Source: Bacteroidota bacterium
GTDB taxonomy: Bacteria; Bacteroidota; Bacteroidia; Flavobacteriales_D; Sanyastnellaceae
Assembly (NCBI GenBank): GCA_027622975.1
Contig: JAQBVN010000004.1
Span: 61,442 to 125,441 of the forward strand
Length of the DNA: 64,000 nt
Direction: 5' to 3'
The position numbers and the translations under genes are program-made. The stretch's first letter is position 1. Each line of letters starts with the position of its first letter. Of this stretch, positions 44,106 through 52,894 are shown in pieces. The notes beneath the pieces were generated by a model. That model had not been told where the DNA came from, did not search any database, and worked only from the letters and a program-made list of their open reading frames with translations.

Positions 44106-45029
44106 TTAGTGGGTTCTGGTCATGTTCTCGTTGGTGATCAAAATCACATCACCCATGGTCAGGGCAGCGCTGTCTGGAACCAGCACATCAGCCTGCAGGT
44201 GGCCATGAATGGTCAGTATGTTCAGGTCAGGATGGTTCTGTTTGAGATACCAAACAATGCCTTCTTTGTTTTGACTGTGGTAGGCGCCGTTCATGTGAAC
44301 AAATGGGGCGCCATCGCCCAAGTGTTGTCCAATCCAATGGGCCATTGTTGCGTCCTTCACGGCTTGCGCCATGGGCAGTGTTTCCCCGCCATGTCCTCCG
44401 CCCATGGAGAGCATCGCGTCGTATCCGGGAAGCGTGATGTCAAAAGGAATGGGCAAAGCGGGGAGGTAGCTTTGGGCTTCCTCACTGAGGGAAGACAAAC
44501 CATCGAGTCCATGTTTGTAGACATGAGAGGCGTATCTCCGAGGGATGTTGGTGGCCACGAAGGTCAAACCGTGGTCACGTGCCAATTCAAGAAGGGGATG
44601 ATAGTCGGTGAAGTGGTTGGGCCAAAGGTTGGCTGCAGCCTTGAATTTGTCTTCTTGGATGGTGCCATCCACAAATTCATTCACGACCAACTGGTCATCG
44701 GCTTCAAGCATTTCTGCACCCAACACTGGGTGAAGGTCGAGGTCAAGCAGGTCTCGGACCAATTGAGCTTGCAACCAGTGCATGATGGGGTCGTCATGCA
44801 ACTCCCCAAAAAACACAACGTCAGCACGAGATGCCTGAGAGACGAATTCTGGCCAGGACATGGGTTCGCCGTCGGCGTTGAACAAAGCATACGCCGTCGG
44901 CGATTCAGCCAGCGCTTTTCTCACAGCTTTTTGGGCTTGGACTTCGTGCGTGGGCATCCAAATGGCGGTCGCAGCCATACAAGCGATGAGGCCGTGTCGA
45001 ATGGAATGTTTGGTGTTCATGGAATTCAT
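44106..45029 (-). CDS. ChaN-family (TIKI-like) haem-binding lipoprotein-type protein
   Basis: A 307-residue exported protein with signal peptide cleaved near HEVQAQ. The fold signature is VVFFGELHDDPIMHWLQAQL, LGAEMLEADDQLVVNEFVDG, FVATNIPRRYASHVYKHGL and VHMNGAYHSQNKEGIVWYL. The family includes Campylobacter ChaN, which binds haem. Mature cysteines are absent, so it is probably periplasmic or otherwise anchored. Its neighbours (CxxCH and DUF4920 lipoproteins, and an iron/cobalamin ABC transporter nearby) hint at haem or metal handling. The ATG at 45020 is an equally good start. Confidence 0.82.
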   Translation of the reverse strand: MNSMNTKHSIRHGLIACMAATAIWMPTHEVQAQKAVRKALAESPTAYALFNADGEPMSWPEFVSQASRADVVFFGELHDDPIMHWLQAQLVRDLLDLDLHPVLGAEMLEADDQLVVNEFVDGTIQEDKFKAAANLWPNHFTDYHPLLELARDHGLTFVATNIPRRYASHVYKHGLDGLSSLSEEAQSYLPALPIPFDITLPGYDAMLSMGGGHGGETLPMAQAVKDATMAHWIGQHLGDGAPFVHMNGAYHSQNKEGIVWYLKQNHPDLNILTIHGHLQADVLVPDSAALTMGDVILITNENMTRTH

Positions 45030-45078
45030 TTGAAGGTCTTGCGGCTGGACATTGGGGTGGGCCGAGATGGACAGGGAT

Positions 45079-46716
45079 CTACGTTTGCATCACCCCAGGT
45101 CGAAACGGCATGAAGGAGGGCGAAGCGTTGGCGGCTTCGATGCCCATGCTGACCCAACGGCGCGTGTCTTCAGGATCGATGATGGCGTCAACCCACAGCC
45201 GTGCCCCTGCATAATGGGGGTCCGTTTGGGTGTCGTATCGCGAAGTGATGCGCTCGAGCAAGGATTGGCTGTCTGCCTCTGAAATGTCTTGACCTTGTTT
45301 TTGAAGGGCAGCGGTTTCAATCTGCAGGAGCACCTTGGCCGCTTGCTCTCCGCCCATGACGGCGATGCGCGCCGTGGGCCAGGCCACGATGAGTCTGGGA
45401 TCGTAAGCTTTTCCGCACATGGCGTAATTCCCAGCACCGTAGCTATTCCCGACAATGACCGTGAATTTGGGGACGACGCTGTTGGCGACGGCATTGACCA
45501 TTTTGGCTCCATCCTTGATGATGCCTCCATGTTCGGAGCGAGAACCCACCATGAAGCCAGTGACATCCTGCAAGAAGAGAAGCGGAACATTCCTCTGGTT
45601 GCATGTCATGATGAATCGAGCAGCCTTGTCCGCACTGTCGGAATAGATGACACCACCGAATTGCAGCCCTTGGGTCTTGCTTTTGACCATGCTGCGTTGG
45701 TTAGCGACCACTCCCACACTCCATCCATCCACCCGCGCATATCCACACACCAGGGTTTTTCCGTATCCCTTTTTGTATTCTGTGAAGCTTCCCTGGTCCA
45801 CAAGGGCCTGGATCAATTCGTACGTATCGTAGGCCTCGCTGCGAGAATCGGGCAAAACAGCTGAAGCGGCTGGGCCCGACGGCGGAAGAGAGGACTCTCG
45901 GTGAAAACCCGCAGTCGAGAGCGAATGACCCCAATGAGAGGCCAACTCTCGGATGAGATCCACAGCCTCTTGCTCATTGGCAACGCGGTAGTCTGTCACC
46001 CCGCTGATTTCATCGTGGGTGGCAGCCCCTCCGAGCGTTTCATTGTCGATGTCTTCACCGATGGCAGCCTTGACCAAATAACTGCCAGCCAAAAAAATGG
46101 ACCCTGTGCCTTCCACAATGATGCTCTCGTCGCTCATGATGGGGAGGTAGGCTCCGCCGGCCACGCAACTCCCCATGACAGCGGCAATTTGGGGGATGCC
46201 CATGGAGGAGAGTTTGGCATTGTTTCGGAACATCCGCCCAAAATGCTCCTTGTCAGGAAAAATTTCGTCCTGCATGGGCAGGTAAACACCTGCACTGTCG
46301 ACCAAATAGATGATGGGCAACCGGTTTTCCATGGCAATTTCCTGGGCTCGGAGGTTTTTCTTTCCCGTGATGGGAAACCAAGCACCCGCCTTCACAGTGG
46401 CGTCATTGGCCACCACCATGCACAACTTGCCATGGATGCGTCCAATCTCCACCACCACCCCACCGGCGGGACACCCCCCTTGTTCTGGGTACATGTCGTG
46501 TCCTGCCAAGGCGCCTATTTCAATCCGTTCACATCCGATGTCAAACAGCTTGTCGAGCCGCTCTCTCGCGGTCCATTTTCCTTTGGCATGCTCTTTCGCG
46601 ATGCGCTTTTCTCCTCCACCTTGGCGAATCTTGGTCAGCAAGCGCTCCAGGTCCGACACCCGCATGCGCATGCGGTCTTCGTTCAGGTTGTGTGCCAATT
46701 CTTTGTTCCGCGCCAT
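45079..46716 (-). CDS. Acyl-CoA carboxylase, carboxyltransferase (beta) subunit
   Basis: A 545-residue carboxyltransferase of the propionyl/methylcrotonyl-CoA carboxylase type. The N-terminal crotonase-like half has AKGKWTARERLDKLFD, AGHDMYPEQGGCPAGG and VVANDATVKAGAWFPIT. The C-terminal half has LLFLQDVTGFMVGSRSEHGG, GAGNYAMCGKAYDPRLI and VAWPTARIAVMGGEQAAKV. The GGCPAGG and GSRSEHGG wording points to methylcrotonyl-CoA carboxylase (leucine breakdown) rather than propionyl-CoA. No biotin-carboxylase subunit is beside it. The start at 46716 is supported by a TACCTTCG box four bases upstream. Confidence 0.9.
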   Translation of the reverse strand: MARNKELAHNLNEDRMRMRVSDLERLLTKIRQGGGEKRIAKEHAKGKWTARERLDKLFDIGCERIEIGALAGHDMYPEQGGCPAGGVVVEIGRIHGKLCMVVANDATVKAGAWFPITGKKNLRAQEIAMENRLPIIYLVDSAGVYLPMQDEIFPDKEHFGRMFRNNAKLSSMGIPQIAAVMGSCVAGGAYLPIMSDESIIVEGTGSIFLAGSYLVKAAIGEDIDNETLGGAATHDEISGVTDYRVANEQEAVDLIRELASHWGHSLSTAGFHRESSLPPSGPAASAVLPDSRSEAYDTYELIQALVDQGSFTEYKKGYGKTLVCGYARVDGWSVGVVANQRSMVKSKTQGLQFGGVIYSDSADKAARFIMTCNQRNVPLLFLQDVTGFMVGSRSEHGGIIKDGAKMVNAVANSVVPKFTVIVGNSYGAGNYAMCGKAYDPRLIVAWPTARIAVMGGEQAAKVLLQIETAALQKQGQDISEADSQSLLERITSRYDTQTDPHYAGARLWVDAIIDPEDTRRWVSMGIEAANASPSFMPFRPGVMQT

Positions 46717-46720
46717 GCCC

Positions 46721-46728
46721 CGAAGGTA
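46721..46728 (-). promoter_or_regulatory. -7 element of the carboxylase gene
   Basis: Reverse-strand TACCTTCG, four bases before the ATG at 46716. It faces the ABC transporter promoter box, which begins 12 bases away. Confidence 0.5.
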
Positions 46729-46739
46729 CATCAGGGGGC

Positions 46740-46747
46740 TACCTTTG
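46740..46747 (+). promoter_or_regulatory. -7 element of the ABC transporter operon
   Basis: TACCTTTG, perfect match to TAnnTTTG, five bases before the ATG at 46753. The two divergent start codons are only 36 bases apart, so the promoters must overlap. Confidence 0.55.
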
Positions 46748-46752
46748 GGGGC

Positions 46753-47949
46753 ATGGGATGGTGGTCCAAACGCAATTTTTTGCTCGTTCTCATGGCCTTG
46801 GCGGTGCTGCAACTTGCCGGTGAGGGCTGCACACGTGCTCCCAGAGATCCACGGGGTGCGGTTCCTTTGTCATCCTCGGACAATGTGACGTTTCCATCAG
46901 AGCGATGGCCCGCATATGCCCGGGGTTTTTCTTGGGGAGTGGGGTCCCAAGGGGAAACGGTTCTGATCATCAGGCAACCGAGAACGGAGGAGGTGCTTGC
47001 CGTGGTGAGCCGAGATGATTTCGCTTTGGAAGGAGACGAATGGCGCGATTTTCCTCGGATTGTCCTGGGTACCGGGGGGGTGATTACCACGAGCACCACG
47101 CACGTAGCTTTGCTCGATGCGGCAGGTGGTTTGGAGAGATGGGCGGGTTGCACGAGTTTGAAGTACCTGCGCAGCGACGCCATGTTGACATGGGTTGCTG
47201 AACACCGGGTCGCCGATGTGTCAGGCGATGCGGGAATCCATGTGGAACGTGTCATGGCTTTGGATCCGGGTTTGGTGCTGGTGTCGCCATCCCATGATCT
47301 TCCGAGCCATCACGGCTGGCCTGTGGTTCCCGTGACGGAGTACCTCGAGCCTCATCCTTTGGGACGTGCCGAATGGATGTGTGCCTTGGCCTGGATGGTC
47401 GGTGATTCTCTGCAAGGTGCGCAGGCCTTCGGCGAGCTGCGCAGGAGGTACGAGGCGCTGAAGCAAGCATCGACCGATCTTCACGCGTCGACCGACCCTC
47501 CGAAGCAAGAAGGACGACGTCCGACCCTCTTCACAGGAAGTGTTGCCGACGGGATTTGGCATGCGCCTGGGGCGGACAGTTTTGTGGCGCACTGGATTGA
47601 GGATGCCGGTGGCACCTATGCTTTGAAGGACTTGGGAAGTTTTGGCAACGTGGAAGTGGGCATGGAGTCGCTGCTGAGATTGACAGAGCAATCCGATGCG
47701 TGGGTGATGGTGACCTACGATCCCGATGGCTTCACCGTGGATGATTTGTTGGCCATGGACCCACGCCACGAAGCCTTGCTGCAGGGTACAGGTGCGGTGT
47801 GGGTGTGTAACACGGCCTTTGCAGATTACTTCACGGATGTGGTGGTCCATCCTGAATGGATGCTCGAGGACTTGATGGCACTGATGTCAGGCCAAACCCG
47901 AGGTCCTCATGGCTTGTTGGAAGTGCTCCTCTCAAACCCCAAGCCATGA
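46753..47949 (+). CDS. ABC transporter substrate-binding protein, iron-siderophore/cobalamin type
   Basis: A 398-residue BtuF/FecB-like binding protein. The N-terminal signal ends near LAGEGC, a non-ideal lipobox. The two-lobed body includes VADVSGDAGIHVERVMALDP, VPVTEYLEPHPLGRAEWMCA typical of Bacteroidota members, and GGTYALKDLGSFGNVEVGME. It would capture a siderophore, haem or cobalamin at the cell surface or in the periplasm. The frame extends far upstream, but that is the antisense of the carboxylase gene. Its stop overlaps the permease start (ATGA). Confidence 0.85.
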   Translation: MGWWSKRNFLLVLMALAVLQLAGEGCTRAPRDPRGAVPLSSSDNVTFPSERWPAYARGFSWGVGSQGETVLIIRQPRTEEVLAVVSRDDFALEGDEWRDFPRIVLGTGGVITTSTTHVALLDAAGGLERWAGCTSLKYLRSDAMLTWVAEHRVADVSGDAGIHVERVMALDPGLVLVSPSHDLPSHHGWPVVPVTEYLEPHPLGRAEWMCALAWMVGDSLQGAQAFGELRRRYEALKQASTDLHASTDPPKQEGRRPTLFTGSVADGIWHAPGADSFVAHWIEDAGGTYALKDLGSFGNVEVGMESLLRLTEQSDAWVMVTYDPDGFTVDDLLAMDPRHEALLQGTGAVWVCNTAFADYFTDVVVHPEWMLEDLMALMSGQTRGPHGLLEVLLSNPKP

Positions 47950-48914
47950 AGGGGTGGGGTGTTTGGATGCTGGGACTGATCCTGGTGGCGGCGGAGCTCA
48001 TTTGGGGGGAGGTTTCTCTGACATGGACAGAAGTTTGGGGTGGGATCACAGGAACGCACCCATTGGCGGAAGCTGTGCTGTTGCAGGTCCGTTTGCCCAG
48101 GGTTTTGGCAGCCGCAAGTACGGGCATGTTGCTGGCTTCCACGGGGTTGGTTATGCAGACGTGGTTTCGCAATCCCTTGGCAGGACCTGGTGTGCTGGGG
48201 GTGACTTCGGGAGGGAGTTTGGGAGTCGCCGTCGGCCTGTTAACGGGTTGGGCAATTCCCGTCTGGATGTCCGCGGCGGCAGGGTGTCTTGTGGTCTTGT
48301 TGGGTGTCGCTTGGGCAGCTCGCCGGTTTGCTTCACCAGTCACGACGTTGGTCTTCGGATTGATGGTCAGCTACGCAGTGGGCGCTGTGGTGACCTTGCT
48401 CGAATCGCGTGCCGAGGCTGAGGCCTTGCAATCTTTTGTCTTTTGGGGAATGGGCACTTTTGGCCGCGCATCCCTGTGGCAGGCCGGACTCTTGATTGCG
48501 CTGTCTTGCGTGATTTGGGTTTGGCTCCGTCGTCGGTCTGCTTGGCTTGACGCATGGACCTTGGGCCCTGATTTGGCCCAAACCATGGGTGTATCCAGAC
48601 GTGTGCTCGAGGGAGAAACCTTGCTCATTGTGGGGCTTGTGGTTGGTTGGGTCACATCGGTGTGCGGTCCCATCGCTTTCCTGGGGTTGGCCACCCCGCA
48701 TGTGTACCGTTTTTTCCATGTTCCAAGGGCTCACAGGGTCATGGCATCGGGGGTGGCAGGCTGGGGCATGGTGTTGGGACTGGTATCCGATGGATTGGTT
48801 CGTTGGAGTGAGGCCGCGGCCTGGTCCCATTGGCCCTTGAACGCGGTTCTCGCCATGATGGGCGCGCCGGTGGTGATTGCGGTGATTTGGAAACGATCCC
48901 ACGACATGTCATGA
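47946..48914 (+). CDS. FecCD/BtuC-family ABC transporter permease
   Basis: A 322-residue integral membrane protein with about ten hydrophobic segments. Family marks: LQVRLPRVLAAASTGMLLAS, MQTWFRNPLAGPGVLGVTSG, FWGMGTFGRASL, and the coupling-helix region SVCGPIAFLGLATPHVYRFF. Two copies would form the channel of an iron-complex or vitamin B12 importer. Start and stop codons overlap those of its neighbours by four bases, so the three transporter genes are tightly coupled. Confidence 0.92.
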   Translation: MKGWGVWMLGLILVAAELIWGEVSLTWTEVWGGITGTHPLAEAVLLQVRLPRVLAAASTGMLLASTGLVMQTWFRNPLAGPGVLGVTSGGSLGVAVGLLTGWAIPVWMSAAAGCLVVLLGVAWAARRFASPVTTLVFGLMVSYAVGAVVTLLESRAEAEALQSFVFWGMGTFGRASLWQAGLLIALSCVIWVWLRRRSAWLDAWTLGPDLAQTMGVSRRVLEGETLLIVGLVVGWVTSVCGPIAFLGLATPHVYRFFHVPRAHRVMASGVAGWGMVLGLVSDGLVRWSEAAAWSHWPLNAVLAMMGAPVVIAVIWKRSHDMS

Positions 48915-49762
48915 ATTGGACGTTTTCACATGTTGAAGTGGGGTATGTGGCTGAACGCCCCATGCTCCGCGTTGATCACGCTGAATTGGCGCCTGGCAAA
49001 CTTCATGTTTTGCTGGGACCCAACGGTTCAGGAAAAACCACCCTGCTTCGAACCATGCTGGGTCTTCAACCCATGTTGGCTGGAGAATTGCGCACCCCCA
49101 ACGGCCACCTCATGACCCCATCGACCTCAGGGTTTTCGGGGATTGTCAGCCGACGACAGTCGGGGACGATTCTGACGTCCAGGAGGCGGTCAGATGAAAG
49201 TTCGAGGGGGGGGCGTGCTTTGCTCGGCGCGTCAACCCAAGCCATTCAAGGTGGGTTGTGGACGGCAAGTGACGTTGCCTTCGTGGCATCCACGCCACCC
49301 AAGGAGGTTGGACTCACGGTTCATGAAGTTCTCTCCTTGTCGGGGGAGGTTCAGGAGGCCATCGCGTTGCATCCTTCCATGGTTCATTGGCTCGATACGC
49401 CCTTGCATCGATTGAGCGATGGCCAAAAGCAGCAGGTGATGTTGGCCCGTGCGGCCCTTCAATCAAGAGCGTGGATTGTCATGGATGAGCCGACGGCATT
49501 TCTCGATGTCTCCGCGCAAATGACATTCTGGGACATGTTGACCAAGCTCGTCCAAGAAGGTCGAGGTGTGGTGATGGCAACCCACGACCTTTTAGGCATT
49601 TCGCGCTGGAGCGAGAGGCAGAGTCGTGGAGCGGCTCCCGCATTGCATGTGCATGGGTTGGTCCGTGGCACCATGGAGCTTGTGGCACAGCCATGGACTC
49701 TTGATTCGTTGGAGTCAAAGGTTGTGAACTGGTCCAATGCACCTTTTGGCAACTCCCGTTGA
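48911..49762 (+). CDS. ABC transporter ATP-binding protein (FecE/BtuD type) with insertion
   Basis: A 283-residue ATPase of the same importer. It has Walker A LLGPNGSGKTTLLRTMLG (about 34-51), signature LSDGQKQQVMLARAAL, Walker B AWIVMDEPTAFLDVSAQ and switch His MATHDLL. Between Walker A and the Q-loop there is an extra Ser/Arg-rich stretch of about 45 residues (SGFSGIVSRRQSGTILTSRR), and the usual Q-loop glutamine is not evident (VAFVASTPPKEVGLTV). The function may be retained, but this region is unusual. No terminator is seen after it. Confidence 0.88.
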   Translation: MNWTFSHVEVGYVAERPMLRVDHAELAPGKLHVLLGPNGSGKTTLLRTMLGLQPMLAGELRTPNGHLMTPSTSGFSGIVSRRQSGTILTSRRRSDESSRGGRALLGASTQAIQGGLWTASDVAFVASTPPKEVGLTVHEVLSLSGEVQEAIALHPSMVHWLDTPLHRLSDGQKQQVMLARAALQSRAWIVMDEPTAFLDVSAQMTFWDMLTKLVQEGRGVVMATHDLLGISRWSERQSRGAAPALHVHGLVRGTMELVAQPWTLDSLESKVVNWSNAPFGNSR

Positions 49763-49891
49763 ACAAAGGATGCACGTTGCCGGTACTTTTACCAAGCCCA
49801 AACATGCTAGCCTGACGTCGGGGAAGAAATCTGATGGCACGATGAACGTGCGGAGCTTCTCAAACGCTGCAAATGCAAGGGGTGAGATCGA

Positions 49892-51145
49892 ATGAAAATG
49901 CTGGTGGGATTGCTTTTTTTGGTGGCTTTTTTTGGGGTCATCGAAACCCTGACGTACCGGTCGTTGTGGAAGGTCTACCACACATCTTCCTGGTGGCAGG
50001 GTGCCTCTTGGGTTTGGTGGAGCATTCACGGGTTGGTGTGGGTGGCCTTTGTGGCTGCCTTTTTTTTCTGGCCTGAGTGGCGGGCGACACATCCTGTACT
50101 GCTGCGCACCATCATGGCAATCACCTTTGCACTGCTCATTCCCAAGATGTTTTTGTCGGTGGTTCAGTTGGTCGATGAACTTCGGGGTCTCGGGATGTGG
50201 GCGTGGTTGAAATATCACGGACGGCCTGCGGAAGGGTCCATGGCACGAGGGTCCTTTTTGAATTACGTGGCCCAGGGCTTGGGCGGGCTCGTGATGGTCG
50301 GGATGGGTTACGGTGTGACCCGTGGCAAATACGCCTACAAAGTGCGAGAGGTCGAGGTTCAGCATCCTCGAGTCCCTCGGGCCTTTGAGGGGTTGAGAAT
50401 CGTTCAGTTGAGTGATGCTCACCTCGGTTCATTTGACGGGACGCCAGAACCTGTCCTCAAGGCATTGCAGAAGGTCCAAGCGCTTCAACCCGATGTGGTG
50501 TTGTTTACCGGTGATTTGGTCAATGAGCTTGCCGATGAGGCAGAGCCGTGGATTGAGTCTTTTGCGGCGTTGGAGGCCCCTCTGGGAAAGTTCAGTGTCA
50601 TGGGCAACCACGATTATGCGGATTATGGCCCTTTTGACAAATCGGATCGAGAGGCGAGCATTGCCAAGCTCAAAGACATTCAGGCCCAGATGGGATTCCG
50701 CATGCTCGACAATGACCACGTGGTATGGGAGAAGGAGGGGGAACGGCTCGTGTTGGCAGGTGTCGAGAATTGGGGGAAGGGATTTCGTCAGAGCGGAGAT
50801 TTGGAACGGGCCTTGGCGGGAAGTGGCGCGGAGAGCGATTTCACCATTCTCATGAGTCACGATCCCACCCACTTCGAATTGCAGGTGATGGATGACAAGG
50901 CTCCGGTGGAACTCACCTTGAGCGGTCATACCCATGGCATGCAGATGGGAATTGAGATTCCATGGCTGGGGGTCAAATGGTCTCCATCTTCTTTCTCCTA
51001 CAAGCGATGGGGTGGTCTCTACCGCGAGGGGCAGCAGTACCTGCACGTCAACCGAGGTTTTGGTGTCTTGGGTTTTCCGGGCAGAGTTGGAATGCCACCC
51101 GAAATCACGGTGTTGACCTTGGTGAAAGGCAACCCTGAAGCCTAA
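49892..51145 (+). CDS. Membrane-anchored metallophosphoesterase
   Basis: A 417-residue protein. Four N-terminal hydrophobic segments (residues 1-145) are followed by a calcineurin-like phosphoesterase domain (about 165-410) with metal motifs RIVQLSDAHLGSFDG, LFTGDLVNE, VMGNHDYAD, ILMSHDP and LSGHTHGMQ. This layout is common in YkuE-like proteins of Bacteroidota. The substrate is unknown. A gap of 129 bases separates it from the ABC transporter and contains nothing I recognise. Confidence 0.9.
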   Translation: MKMLVGLLFLVAFFGVIETLTYRSLWKVYHTSSWWQGASWVWWSIHGLVWVAFVAAFFFWPEWRATHPVLLRTIMAITFALLIPKMFLSVVQLVDELRGLGMWAWLKYHGRPAEGSMARGSFLNYVAQGLGGLVMVGMGYGVTRGKYAYKVREVEVQHPRVPRAFEGLRIVQLSDAHLGSFDGTPEPVLKALQKVQALQPDVVLFTGDLVNELADEAEPWIESFAALEAPLGKFSVMGNHDYADYGPFDKSDREASIAKLKDIQAQMGFRMLDNDHVVWEKEGERLVLAGVENWGKGFRQSGDLERALAGSGAESDFTILMSHDPTHFELQVMDDKAPVELTLSGHTHGMQMGIEIPWLGVKWSPSSFSYKRWGGLYREGQQYLHVNRGFGVLGFPGRVGMPPEITVLTLVKGNPEA

Positions 51146-51205
51146 CTTCGCACGCGCTCTGCATCCACCAGGCAGACCCTTGTGTTAACTCGAATTCCCA
51201 GTTCC

Positions 51206-52894
51206 ATGGCGGACGATAAGAAAGTGATTTTTAGCATGGTGCGGGTCAACAAGACGACCCCCACTGGAAAGCATATTCTCAAGGACATTTACCTGTCTTT
51301 CTTTTATGGCGCCAAAATTGGCATCATTGGAAACAATGGAGCGGGTAAGTCGACCGTGATGAAGATCATTGCAGGCCTCGATGAAGCTTTCCAAGGTGAG
51401 GTTGTTTGGGCGGATGGGTACACGGTCGGATACCTGTCGCAGGAGCCCAATTTGGATGAAACCAAAACGGTGAGAGAGGTGGTGGAAGAGGGCACCCAGG
51501 AGGTGGTCGACGTGTTGAAGGAATACGAGGAGATCAACATGAAGTTCATGGACGAGGACATCTTGAACGACCCTGACAAAATGCAGAAGCTCATGGATCG
51601 CCAGGCAGAGGTCCAAGACCGCATTGATGCCCTCGATGCATGGGAACTAGACACCAAATTGAGCATTGCCATGGATGCCCTCCGCTGTCCGCCGGATGAT
51701 CAAAAAATCGGCGAACTCAGCGGAGGAGAGCGCCGTCGAGTCGCCCTGTGCCGGCTCTTGCTCCAACAACCCGATGTGCTCCTGCTGGACGAACCGACCA
51801 ACCACCTCGACGCTGAATCCATCGATTGGCTTGAACAGCATCTGGAGCAATACAAGGGCACGGTGCTCTGTGTGACCCACGACCGCTACTTTTTGGACAA
51901 TGTGGCGGGCTGGATTCTCGAACTTGATCGAGGAGAGGGCATTCCGTACGAAGGAAACTACGCCTCTTGGTTGGAGCAGAAGAGCAAGCGTTTGGCCCAA
52001 GAGGAAAAGCACGAGAGCAAGCGACGAAAGGAACTTGACCGCGAGCTCGATTGGATTCGGCAGAGCCCCAAGGGCCGCCGTGCCAAGAACAAGGCCAGGA
52101 TCAACAATTATGAAAGCATGCTCGCCGAGGGAACGAAGGAGAAGGACGCGCGTCTGAACATCCCCATTCCCAATGGCCCGCGTCTCGGCAACAAGGTCAT
52201 TGAGGCCACGGGATTGACAAAGGCATTTGGAGACAAACTTCTGGTCGAGAATCTCACATTTCAGTTGCCTCCTGCTGGGATTGTCGGCATCATTGGCCCC
52301 AACGGAGCAGGAAAGACCACCCTGTTTCGCATGATCATGGGCGAAGAAACGCCCGACGGTGGAACCATCGCGATGGGAGACACTGTCAAGGTGGGATATG
52401 TCGACCAGCGCCATGCGGACATCGACCCCAACAAAACGGTCTGGGAAGTCGTGTCAGGAGGCAACGAACAGATTGAGATTGGCGGCCAGTTGTTCAACAG
52501 CCGAGCGTATGTGAGCAAATTCAATTTCAATGGTTCAGACCAGCAGAAAAAGTGCGGTGTCTTGTCGGGCGGTGAGCGGAACAGGCTTCACTTGGCTATG
52601 ACCTTGAAAACGGAAGCCAATGTGCTTTTGCTGGACGAGCCGACCAACGACATTGATGTGAATACGTTGCGTGCACTCGAGGAAGGCATTGAGGGCTTTG
52701 CAGGTTGTGCGGTCGTGATCAGTCACGATCGTTATTTCCTCGATCGCATTTGCACGCACATCTTGGCCTTCGAAGGGGACAGCCAGGCCTATTGGTTTGA
52801 AGGTACGTACAGCGAATACGAGGAGAACAGAAAGAAACGGTTGGGGGATGTGGGGCCACAACGCATCAAGTATCGCAAGCTGGTTCGCGGATGA
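51206..52894 (+). CDS. ettA: Energy-dependent translational throttle protein EttA (ABC-F)
   Basis: A 562-residue soluble ABC-F ATPase with two nucleotide-binding domains and no membrane part. Domain 1: [52 protein letters not shown]. The arm and linker region (about 240-310) is charged. Domain 2: [50 protein letters not shown]. EttA binds the ribosomal E site and gates the first elongation cycle according to ATP/ADP. Full length matches the family. Its stop overlaps the gluQ start. Confidence 0.93.
   Translation: MADDKKVIFSMVRVNKTTPTGKHILKDIYLSFFYGAKIGIIGNNGAGKSTVMKIIAGLDEAFQGEVVWADGYTVGYLSQEPNLDETKTVREVVEEGTQEVVDVLKEYEEINMKFMDEDILNDPDKMQKLMDRQAEVQDRIDALDAWELDTKLSIAMDALRCPPDDQKIGELSGGERRRVALCRLLLQQPDVLLLDEPTNHLDAESIDWLEQHLEQYKGTVLCVTHDRYFLDNVAGWILELDRGEGIPYEGNYASWLEQKSKRLAQEEKHESKRRKELDRELDWIRQSPKGRRAKNKARINNYESMLAEGTKEKDARLNIPIPNGPRLGNKVIEATGLTKAFGDKLLVENLTFQLPPAGIVGIIGPNGAGKTTLFRMIMGEETPDGGTIAMGDTVKVGYVDQRHADIDPNKTVWEVVSGGNEQIEIGGQLFNSRAYVSKFNFNGSDQQKKCGVLSGGERNRLHLAMTLKTEANVLLLDEPTNDIDVNTLRALEEGIEGFAGCAVVISHDRYFLDRICTHILAFEGDSQAYWFEGTYSEYEENRKKRLGDVGPQRIKYRKLVRG

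Noticed and set aside
45901..46752. N-terminal extension of the substrate-binding protein
   Set aside because: The extension is antisense to the carboxylase gene. The ATG at 46753 begins the signal peptide and follows a -7 box.
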